Shown here piece by piece: positions 26,454 to 34,400 of a stretch of DNA of 64,000 bases (within the stretch, counting starts at the first letter, position 1; the number at the start of each line of letters is the position of its first letter). The notes beneath the pieces are model-generated. The model was given only the letters and a program-made list of their open reading frames with translations. It did no database searches and was not told the origin of the DNA. Source of the DNA: Shewanella oneidensis MR-1 (GTDB lineage Bacteria; Pseudomonadota; Gammaproteobacteria; Enterobacterales; Shewanellaceae). A program made the translations under genes and the position numbers. Location: positions 310,001 to 374,000 of the forward strand of contig NC_004347.2 of NCBI RefSeq assembly GCF_000146165.2, read 5' to 3'.

Positions 26454-26525
26454 AAAAAAAACCGTACTTCCGATAATGGAGAGTACGGACTTGAGCCATA
26501 GGGCTCATTTTTACCCTGAGTAACG
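26454..26525 (-). ncRNA. Candidate small RNA (~72 nt), unassigned
   Basis: The minus strand between dsbA and the next gene carries a complete small transcription unit. A promoter with TTGACA and TAGAAT lies exactly 17 bases apart (26560-26532), with a predicted start near 26525. A hairpin TGAGCC-CTAT-GGCTCA (26507-26492) follows. The terminator CCGTACT...AGTACGG (26488-26462) comes next, its stem lengthened by TCC/GGA across one bulged base, with eight T residues to 26454. I do not recognise it as Spot 42, RyhB or another known RNA. A 45-codon frame starting at ATG 26508 after AGGG runs through the terminator to 26371, so a translated transcript with an internal terminator is the alternative. 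Confidence 0.7.
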
Positions 26526-26531
26526 TGGTTG

Positions 26532-26560
26532 ATTCTAGTTGCGCGTCAAAATAATGTCAA
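26532..26560 (-). promoter_or_regulatory. Sigma-70 promoter of the small RNA
   Basis: The -35 TTGACA (26560-26555), a 17-base spacer and the -10 TAGAAT (26537-26532) are all read on the minus strand. The -35 matches consensus exactly; the -10 differs from TATAAT at one base. Confidence 0.75.
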
Positions 26561-26578
26561 TAGTCAAAATATTGACAT
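26554..26578. promoter_or_regulatory. Palindrome overlapping the small-RNA -35 box (possible operator)
   Basis: ATGTCAATA (26554-26562) and TATTGACAT (26570-26578) are perfect 9-bp complements around a 7-base spacer. One half contains the -35 hexamer. Such placement suits a repressor or activator site; the binding protein is unknown. Confidence 0.6.
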
Positions 26579-26741
26579 ATTTTTAGGTGCTATTGAATGA
26601 TTTTATTACTGATTAAAATCAAATGATTAAGTTATTTATATTGTAAATACTGAAAAAAATCCTTTGTGGATGAAACTCAATAGGTCATCTTTCGGTCAAA
26701 TACTGTGATCTATAACAACAAAAATGCATGTAGGGGGTTAT

Positions 26742-26954
26742 ATGAGAGTTTTCCCTGTCTACGCACCTAAGCTTATTGTTAAGCATGCGCGTATTTTTCT
26801 CACTGGCGTGATATGGGTAAAAGACTTAGGCCGATTAGAATTTGAAAAAGGGCGATTTTTATTGCCGAGAAAAAGCCTGCCAAAAGTGAAGCAGGCTATC
26901 TTAGAGCTGAACGAATTGATTGAAGCGCAGAATCATCAAACTAAAACAGCTTAG
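26742..26954 (+). CDS. Small conserved-looking basic protein, function unknown
   Basis: 70 aa from ATG 26742, which has AGGGGG four bases upstream; the frame itself extends up to 26724. The protein starts [21 protein letters not shown], with a hydrophobic and basic N-terminal half ([19 protein letters not shown]), then [20 protein letters not shown], a short amphipathic helix. I do not recognise a family. Its stop codon overlaps the zapB stop by four bases in convergent orientation. The strong ribosome binding site and codon quality support a real gene. Confidence 0.7.
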
Positions 26955-27172
26955 ATTTCACTATTGAGCAAGCCAACAAGTCCGGTAACTTTCTCGTTCC
27001 AAGAAGTCAGTTCCTGTTGCAATTGTTGGTTTTGCTCGATTAATTGATTGTTTTGCTCACTCAAGGTCGACGTCTTTTGCTTCTCTTCCTCTAGCTCCAT
27101 TTTTAGAAGCTCGATAGTTTCGAGTGTAGCCTGGATCTTGGTTTCCAGTTTGGACAGTAATTCAAGGCTCAT
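26951..27172 (-). CDS. zapB: Cell division protein ZapB
   Basis: 73 aa, almost entirely coiled coil with regular heptads ([19 protein letters not shown], then [16 protein letters not shown] and [14 protein letters not shown]). E. coli ZapB is 81 aa and shares MSLE...KLE, the TI.LL.ME.EE segment and the SW/GWQE-L-LLG ending. It binds ZapA at the Z-ring and links the divisome to the chromosome terminus through MatP. The start MSLELLSK has a purine-rich stretch upstream. It is convergent with the small basic gene, overlapping by four bases. Confidence 0.88.
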
Positions 27173-27351
27173 CTGGAGAGTCCTATAGTTTCTGGATGGG
27201 ACTGTGATTCTAGCAGTGCCAAGAGCATAAGGAATAGCAGTCTTTGTCGTTTGGCTAAAAAATGTCCGATAACCGAGTGCTAATTTAAGTTTTTTTGCAT
27301 TTGTTATTAACTCGTTAGTATTCTTGGTTTTATTTATTGTCGGAATGGCCC

Positions 27352-28875
27352 ATGTTGTCGAATCTGCTCGCCATACTTCCTCTGTTTTTAACCTTGGTAT
27401 TAGCCCTTTGGTTGCGACGTACTTTAGTCGCGTTAGGCGTAGGAATACTCTCTGGCGCCTTGATTATTGCTCACTTCGATATCGTGCAAAGCGTGAGTTA
27501 TCTCCTCGAGATAGGTGTTAAACAGTTTTATAGCCAAGATGCGTGGCAATGGTGGCATTTAAACGTATTAACGGCCATGTTGCTGTTGGGGAGTATGACG
27601 CAACTACTTGCCAGAAGCGGCGCAGTAGGGTTATTTGGTGATTGGTTGTATCGCCGTATTCGCACGGGACGCCAAGCGCGTGTTGGTGTCGTGCTGCTAG
27701 GTTGGTTAGTGTTTATTGATGGTATTTTTAGTTGCCTTGCCGTGGGCCATGTGTGCCAGCCTTTGAGCCAACGTTACGGCATTCGTCAGGAGCAACTGGC
27801 TTATTTGGTTGACTCTAATGCCTCACCACTTTGTTCCTTGTTACCTTTTTCTAGTTGGGGGCCCTATGTGATGGCGCTGCTGGCGGGATTAAGTTTCTTA
27901 CCGGTTTCTGCGCTTGAGGCCTTTATCGAGGTGGCTTTATCCAATTTTTATGCGATTACGACCTTAGGGTTATCGCTGATTGTGGCTTGGTTTGGAGTGG
28001 GGTTTCGCCCAATCGAGAGTGCAGTGCTAATGGCGGCAGAGCCGAGTAAGGTGACTCAGATGGACATTGCGCCGCCTAGCTCCCAAGGTAATCCTTGGTT
28101 GCTGGCGATTCCTATGCTGACTTTGCTGTGTGCGTCTGTTGGGTTAACCCTGTGGTCGGGGGCGCAGCAGGTGCCTGCATGGGATATTTCGGCCTGGTTA
28201 GCCAGCGCTGATATTGGTGCTGCGATGCGGGATGCGTGTTTGTTATCGACCTTGGTGACACTTGGCTTGTTAATAATGTCAGGCCGAAGCATAGGTAAGT
28301 TATTGGGTGACCTAGCCCATGGGGTCCGTATGATCGCGTTTGCGATTGCAATATTGCTCTGTACTTGGATGATTGGCGCGGTGATCCAAGATCTCGGCGT
28401 GGCGAGTTTATTGGCCGATTGGGCAAAATGGTATTTATCCCCCAGTTTGCTGGTGGCGGGTATGTTTTTACTGTGCGCCATCATGGCCTTTGCCACAGGT
28501 TCGAGCTGGGGGACGTTTGCGATTATGATCCCGATTGGCGGTGAAATTGCCCATAATATGGATGCAAGCTTACTGTTACCCGTATTAAGTGCGGTGATGG
28601 CGGGCTCGGTGTTTGGCGACCATTGCTCGCCAATTTCCGATACCAGTGTGCTGAGCGCGACCAGCTCAGGCTGTTTGCCCCATGATCATGTGGTGACTCA
28701 GTTACCCTTCGCACTTATTGCTGCCTTTGCGGCATTGGTGGGATTTCAGCTAGTCAATTTATCCGTGGCAACTGTGTTTGTTTGGCTTGGTGTTATCGGC
28801 ACCTCCCTTGGGTTGTTGGTGTTAATGGCGCGCTTTTATCCTCCTTGGGTGGCGGCTCGTTCACAGACAAACTGA
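27352..28875 (+). CDS. NhaC-family Na+/H+ antiporter-like transporter
   Basis: 507 aa from ATG 27352 (GGAA seven bases upstream); the TTG at 27337 is a weaker alternative. It has about eleven to twelve membrane helices. The segment [23 protein letters not shown] contains the [14 protein letters not shown] signature of the NhaC/YuiF superfamily, and [20 protein letters not shown] is its inverted-repeat counterpart. It is predicted to exchange cytoplasmic sodium or an organic ion for protons at the inner membrane. Some relatives carry malate/lactate or amino acids, so the substrate is open. The Rid gene follows 56 bases later. Confidence 0.87.
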
Positions 28876-28931
28876 GCCTTTCGGGGTAACATGGCCGCAG
28901 AATTAACCATTTGATTGAAGAGATTATCCCT

Positions 28932-29288
28932 ATGAGCATTACCCGTTTAGATGTCGGCACACGTATGAGCAGCATAGTGATCCATCAAGGTACTGTGTAC
29001 TTGTGTGGCCAGGTCGCAAAGGATAAGTATCAAAACATCACTGAACAAACGACCACCATGTTAGAAGAGGTGGATGCTTTGTTGGCGCAAGCGGGCAGTT
29101 CCCGTGAGCACTTGCTGTCTGCAACGCTCTATTTAAAAGATATGAATGACTATGATGCTATGAATGCCGTTTGGGACGCATGGGTGCCAAAGGGTCATGC
29201 GCCAGCTCGTGCCTGCGTGCAGGCGGCGATTGCTGAGCCTGAATATCTGGTTGAAGTTTCAGTGATTGCGGCGGTAGCCAAGGCGTAG
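28932..29288 (+). CDS. Rid (YjgF/UK114) family protein
   Basis: 118 aa from ATG 28932; the frame runs up to a TTG at 28911. It is a small trimeric Rid-fold protein with [50 protein letters not shown] and [22 protein letters not shown]. The arginine in PARACVQA matches the residue that anchors substrate carboxylates in RidA-type enamine/imine deaminases. It differs clearly from the second Rid protein at 57847, which is the canonical RidA. It may act on a specific imine; substrate unknown. It lies just after the antiporter gene on the same strand. Confidence 0.85.
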   Translation: MSITRLDVGTRMSSIVIHQGTVYLCGQVAKDKYQNITEQTTTMLEEVDALLAQAGSSREHLLSATLYLKDMNDYDAMNAVWDAWVPKGHAPARACVQAAIAEPEYLVEVSVIAAVAKA

Positions 29289-29475
29289 ACTGCTATCTGC
29301 ATCCATGTAAGAAGTAAAGCCGAGTCGATCTTGGCTTTATTTGTCTTCAGGTTATTAATGCCATAGATTGCAGTCCTAAATACGCAGTGATACCCCAAGG
29401 CAGAGCAATTATTTTAGGCGCACCACAATCTTAGGTGCAGTTATCGCGAGAGTTTGGTTAGCACTCAATCTGTGA

Positions 29476-29811
29476 TTAGAAATAGCGGGCTAAATTTGCC
29501 GGAATGGCGGGAATGTGCGATTCATACTGTGCCTGTAATGCTCGGGAAATTTCCTCGATATTCTGTGTTGTTAAACCTTGTTCTATGATGGTTACCGCCC
29601 AAGGTGCATGGTTTTTGAGTCGAGTATAAGCCTCGGTTTCGACAAACTGCGCTAATGAATAGGCAGCGCCGCCCAATCCATGGCCCCAGCCCTCACTGGC
29701 GCTAAATGGTGCGTCGAGTCGCTTGCTATCAAATTCCACTACATAGGGATATTGGCCATGGTGACCGCCAGTCCAATCCCCTAAATCCACCCATAGAATC
29801 ATCCTTGCCAT
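29476..29811 (-). CDS. Hypothetical protein next to rof
   Basis: 111 aa, soluble, beginning ARMILWVDLGDWTGGHHGQYPYVVEF and containing GWGHGLGGAAYSLAQFVETEAYTRL. I do not recognise the family. No signal peptide or membrane helix is visible. It starts 17 bases after the rof stop, so it is very probably the second gene of that transcript. Nothing in the sequence shows what it does. Confidence 0.7.
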   Translation of the reverse strand: MARMILWVDLGDWTGGHHGQYPYVVEFDSKRLDAPFSASEGWGHGLGGAAYSLAQFVETEAYTRLKNHAPWAVTIIEQGLTTQNIEEISRALQAQYESHIPAIPANLARYF

Positions 29812-29828
29812 TTATTTATCCTCTTTTG

Positions 29829-30101
29829 CTATTGGCTCGCAATCATAACACGGCCAAAGCTGGCATCGAGCTCGGTGGGTGTAATTGCGATAATCGTATC
29901 TAGCCTCAGTGTTTGCAGGCCTTTATGTTCTTGTTCGATGGCCAGCCATTCACTCTTATCGGCATGGGTTTGGATGGTGATTGCCCGTGCTAAGCAAAGG
30001 CTACCGTCTTGCAACTCAATTTTGAGCCAATAGCCGCGAAGGCAAGCCAGTTCAAGGTAGTCGTAGTGGGCACAGGGGATTATTTTATAGTCAGATATCA
30101 T
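29829..30101 (-). CDS. rof: Rho-binding antiterminator Rof (YaeO)
   Basis: 90 aa, an Sm-like beta-barrel. The pattern IPCAHYDYLELACLRGYWL, then LKIELQDGSLCLARA and LQTLRLDTIIAITP, matches E. coli Rof at the conserved I-C-YDxLELAC and ELRLDKI positions. Rof binds the primary RNA-binding domain of Rho and inhibits Rho-dependent termination. It is divergent from ilvE with 226 bases between, and upstream of the unknown 111-aa gene on the same strand. This genome also has a SpeFL leader that would depend on Rho, a suggestive but unproven connection. Confidence 0.85.
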   Translation of the reverse strand: MISDYKIIPCAHYDYLELACLRGYWLKIELQDGSLCLARAITIQTHADKSEWLAIEQEHKGLQTLRLDTIIAITPTELDASFGRVMIASQ

Positions 30102-30270
30102 CTTGTTTCTCGCATAAATATTTAAGCGCGATGGAGAGGCTGAGTTTAACGAACCGTCTGAAGATTATCGAACCTTATCTTTTGCAGGGTTCATGCCCTA
30201 ATGGCAAGCTGATAACACATTTATTATCAGGATATTTTATCGCCTAAGACTTTAAGATGAATGTCACCTA

Positions 30271-30299
30271 TTGACTTTATTCTTGCTGCTACCTAGTCT
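30271..30299 (+). promoter_or_regulatory. Possible ilvE promoter
   Basis: TTGACT (30271-30276) and TAGTCT (30294-30299) are separated by 17 bases, 29 bases before the ilvE ATG. The -10 is poor, so this is tentative. Confidence 0.3.
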
Positions 30300-30327
30300 G
30301 CTTGTTCAGTAATCAAGGTGGTATGCG

Positions 30328-31419
30328 ATGGAAATAAAATACGATTTAAAACCTGCGTCCGAACGCCGTACTGAGCAATTCAAGCCCGAAGGAAATGTGG
30401 GCTTCGGTAGCCTCAGAACCGATCATATGTTTTTAATGGATTATCACGATGGTGAGTGGCGCGATCCTCGTATTGTGCCCTATGGCCCATTTGAAATGGC
30501 TCCGGGTGCAATGGCGCTGCACTATGGCCAGTCAATCTTCGAAGGTGCAAAAGCCTTTATGCATGAAGATGGCGAAATTTACACGTTCCGTATTAATAAA
30601 AACGCTGAGCGTATGAATCGTTCTGCGGATATTGTCTGTATTCCTAATATCGATGAGCAGATGCAAATCGATGCGATCAACGCCTTGATCGATGTGGATC
30701 GTCTTTGGTTCCCGATGCAAGAAGGTGCCTGTTTATACATTCGCCCCTTTATTTTTGCGACCGAAGACCGTCTGTCTGTAAGCCCAAGTTCGCGCTACAC
30801 ATTCTGCGTGGTGTTAAGCCCAAGTGGTGCTTACTACGCGGCGGGTGTGAATAAAGGCATTCGTCTACTGATCAGCAAGACTTACCATCGCGCTGTATCG
30901 GGTGGTACTGGCGCCTCTAAAGCGGCGGGTAACTATGCCGCCTCATTACGTGCGGGTAAAGCTGCCGCACAGTTTGGGGCCTCACAGGTGTTGTATTTAG
31001 ATGCCAACAATCAGCAGATTGAAGAAGCTGGGGCTATGAACCACTTCCACATTCTCAAAGATGGCACTGTGATTATCCCGACATTCACCGACACCATCTT
31101 AAAATCGATTACCTCGCAATCTATTATGGAACTCAGTGAGCTACTCGGCTGCGAAGTGCGCCAAGAGACGGTGATGCTCGATAAGTTTATTGCCGATATC
31201 GAATCCGGTGAGATTATCGAGGCGGGTGGTTTTGGAACTGCCGCCGTAGTGTCTGCTGTTGGTTCTTATATTTTTGAAGATGGCCGAGTGGTGACTGTTG
31301 GCAACGGCGAGGTGGGTGAGCATATTCAACGCATCTACAAACTGTATACCGATATCCAAAAAGGTCATGTTCAAGGCCCTGAGGGATGGGTCAAACGCGT
31401 CGAGCGTGTTGCGCCTTAA
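30328..31419 (+). CDS. ilvE: Branched-chain amino acid aminotransferase
   Basis: 363 aa, a fold-type IV PLP enzyme of the longer (BAT-like) subgroup. It has ALHYGQSIFEGAKAF, RPFIFATEDRLSV, the cofactor-lysine loop GGTGASKAAGNYAASL (lysine near residue 198), LDANNQQIEEAGAMNHF and the EIIEAGGFGTAAVVSAVG phosphate-binding segment. It interconverts leucine, isoleucine and valine with their 2-keto acids, using glutamate/2-oxoglutarate. AAGGTGG precedes the ATG. It is a single gene ending at an intrinsic terminator. It is longer than E. coli IlvE (309 aa), which belongs to the other subgroup. Confidence 0.95.
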   Translation: MEIKYDLKPASERRTEQFKPEGNVGFGSLRTDHMFLMDYHDGEWRDPRIVPYGPFEMAPGAMALHYGQSIFEGAKAFMHEDGEIYTFRINKNAERMNRSADIVCIPNIDEQMQIDAINALIDVDRLWFPMQEGACLYIRPFIFATEDRLSVSPSSRYTFCVVLSPSGAYYAAGVNKGIRLLISKTYHRAVSGGTGASKAAGNYAASLRAGKAAAQFGASQVLYLDANNQQIEEAGAMNHFHILKDGTVIIPTFTDTILKSITSQSIMELSELLGCEVRQETVMLDKFIADIESGEIIEAGGFGTAAVVSAVGSYIFEDGRVVTVGNGEVGEHIQRIYKLYTDIQKGHVQGPEGWVKRVERVAP

Positions 31420-31441
31420 TCGCGGCTAAATTGAAAGAATC

Positions 31442-31470
31442 AGGCTCCATTGTGGAGCCTTATTTTTTTA
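31442..31470 (+). terminator. Intrinsic terminator of ilvE
   Basis: AGGCTCCA (31442-31449) pairs with TGGAGCCT (31453-31460) across a three-base loop, followed by TATTTTTTT. The T run overlaps the end of the convergent GGDEF/EAL gene. Confidence 0.9.
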
Positions 31471-34400
31471 CATCTTGCCGATCTTTTGTGCGTTGTTGTA
31501 ATAGCGTTTGGCAATCTTGGGCGCTGAGCGGTTTACTCAGCAGGAAGCCCTGCACCTGATCGCAGCCTTGCAGCGCTAAGAAGTTCAGCTGTTCTTGGGT
31601 TTCAACCCCTTCTGCCACCACATTCAACTCCAGACTATGGGCGAGGGCGATAATTGCACTGGTAATGGCCGCATCATCGGGGTCGTTGGTAATGTCGCGC
31701 ACAAACTCGCGGTCAATTTTTAAGGTATCGATAGGGAAACGTTTAAGGTAACTCAAGCTCGAGTAGCCAGTGCCAAAATCATCCACTGCGATGGTTAAAC
31801 CTAGCGCCTTGAGTTTAGATAGAATATTCACCGACTCCTGCGGATTGCCCATGATCATCGATTCGGTTAGCTCTAGCTCAAGCGCCTTGGCGGGCAGCCC
31901 TGATACTGCAAGGGCCACTTCAATGGTCGAGATAATATCGGCCTTTAGCTGCCGAGCCGACAGGTTGACGGCCATACTGATATCGCTAAAACCTAACTCA
32001 TTCCATTCAGCCAGCTGCTGGCAAGATTGGTTAATCACCCAATGGCCTATTTGATTGATCATGCCTGTTTCTTCCGCCAGTGGAATAAACTCTGCAGGTG
32101 AGATGGGACCTAATTCTGAATGCTGCCAGCGCAGTAGCGCTTCAAGCCCAGTCAGAGAACCGTTGCGTAGGCAAAACTTAGGTTGGTATACAAGGCTTAA
32201 CTCATTGTGTGAGATGGCTTGTTTTAGTCCGGTTTCGAGTTGCATATGGCGAGTGGCCATCTCATTGAGTTTATTGGTATAAAACTGGAAGTTATTCCGT
32301 CCGAGCGCCTTAGCGTGGTACATGGCGGTATCGGCAAATTTAATCAATGAATCTACATCTTTTGCATCATTTGGATACAGGCTAATACCTATCGAAGTGG
32401 AGATGTTGAGCGATTTATCATCTAATAAAAAGGGCGCTTGGAAAGCTTTAAGCACTTTCTCCGAGATCAAGGTGGCGGCTTTGGTTTTTGCCACACCTTC
32501 CAAAATAATGGTAAATTCATCCCCTCCTAAGCGGGCAACCGTATCCCCTTCGCGGACGGCACTTTGCAGTCTGTGGGCAACCGCTTTAAGCAGCAGATCG
32601 CCAATATGATGTCCCATGGAGTCGTTGATATGCTTAAAACGATCGAGATCTAAAAACAGCAGGGCGACAATATTATTCGACCTATGTGCTTGAGATATCG
32701 CGTGGTTAAGCCTGTCTTGAAATAGGGTGCGATTAGGTAGTCCTGTGAGCGTATCGAAGCTGGCAAGAAAGCGTAAATCTTCCTCGGCCTTTTTACGTTC
32801 TGTAATATCGGTAAATACCGCTACAAAGTGGCTGGTTTCGCCTTTTACGTCGATAACTTGGTTAATCTCGAGCCAAACGAGAATCGCCCGGCGAGCCTTA
32901 TTGCGGATCCAAATTTCCCCCGCCCAATGTTTATGGCGCAGTAACTGCTGCTCAATGCTATTAAACAGATCCCGTTGTTGCCTGCTATAGGCTAGATGGA
33001 TTAAGAATTTATCGCTGATTTGCCCCTCAGAATAACCCGTGATAGCGCTAAAGGCCGGATTGACCGAGCGAATTCGATAGTCTAAGCCTGCAACGACTAC
33101 AGCTTCGTTCATGCTGTTGAGTACTTGGGATGAGAGCACCAGTTCATTTTCGATCAACTTGCGCGAGGTAATATTACGGGTCGTCCCCGTCATCCGAATG
33201 GGGCGCTCCTGTGCATTGGTTTCGACCACTTTGCCCCGCTCAAGGATCCAAACCCATTTACCTGGTGAATGCTCAATACGGTATTCGACTTCAAAGAATG
33301 GAGAGCGGCCTTGTAAGTGTTCGGTCAGCTCATACTTAAATCTTTCCCTATCCTCGGGGTGAGCATTGTCGTGCAGCAGCTGGTGGCCGTTCCATTGCGG
33401 AACCGCAATATCCGTATTGGTTCGATACACTTGTTGCTCTTGGATATTCCAGTCCCACATCCCGTCGCCAGAAGCCCAAAGGGCTAGTTTAAGCCGCTCC
33501 TCCGAAGCGCGAATGCTGGTTTCAAACTCTTGTTGTTGTGAGCGTTTCTGCTTACGCCACCTCAAAGCCCACCCCATTGAAACCAGCGTAAATAGGACAT
33601 AAAACGCATAGGCAAATGGGGTGCGATAAAAAGGGGCTTTGACGGTTAAATTGACCAAAAGCGCATAGTTACCTTTGCTGTTGTACTCTAGAGAGTGACG
33701 CACGTGCAGTAGGTAGTTGCCTGGATCGATATTGGTAAAGGTGATTTCATTACCTGTGGGTAAATCGTGCCATTGGTTATCAAATCCCTCGAGAAAATAA
33801 CTAAAGCGATTTTTTCCTGGGTAGCTGAAATCCAGTGAGGTCACTTCAAAGCTGATTAATTGATCTGCATAGTTCATCACGATTTGCGGAGGATGGCTGA
33901 GATCTAAGATAGTCTGTTTTTGACCGGCAATTTTATACGCAGTGAGTGCGACCCTTGCTTCACTTCTTTGATTAGGTAAGGTTTTAGGGTTAAAGCGATT
34001 GATGCCATTAATCCCGCCAAACCAAAGATCGCCATCACTGTCTTTAAGTTTAACGCCACCGTTAAACTCCAGCGCCTGCAGGCCTTCCTGTTCGTTGAAA
34101 TTGATGATTTTGCCATTATGAGGATTCAACTTGCCAATTCCTGCATTGCTGCTGAACCATATGTGGTTGTCATCATCTTCCAACAGGGCGTAAATCGTAT
34201 CGCTGGGCAAGCCTTGCTCGCGGGTATAGTCGCTAAAAATAGGGGATAAGGCTTGAGCTGGTAGCCTGCTAATGCCCCCATGGGTAGCAAACCAGGTATC
34301 ACCATTACTTGCGACAAAAATGTCTCTAATGCGATTGTTGATAATGCTATTTTTATCATGGGGATCATGATAAAAAACTTCGCCATGTCCCGTTTGCATA

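Noticed and set aside
26454..26525. Identification of the small RNA as Spot 42
   Set aside because: Spot 42 also lies near dsbA/polA in enterobacteria, but the sequence here shares neither its 5' unstructured region nor its terminator stem as I know them.
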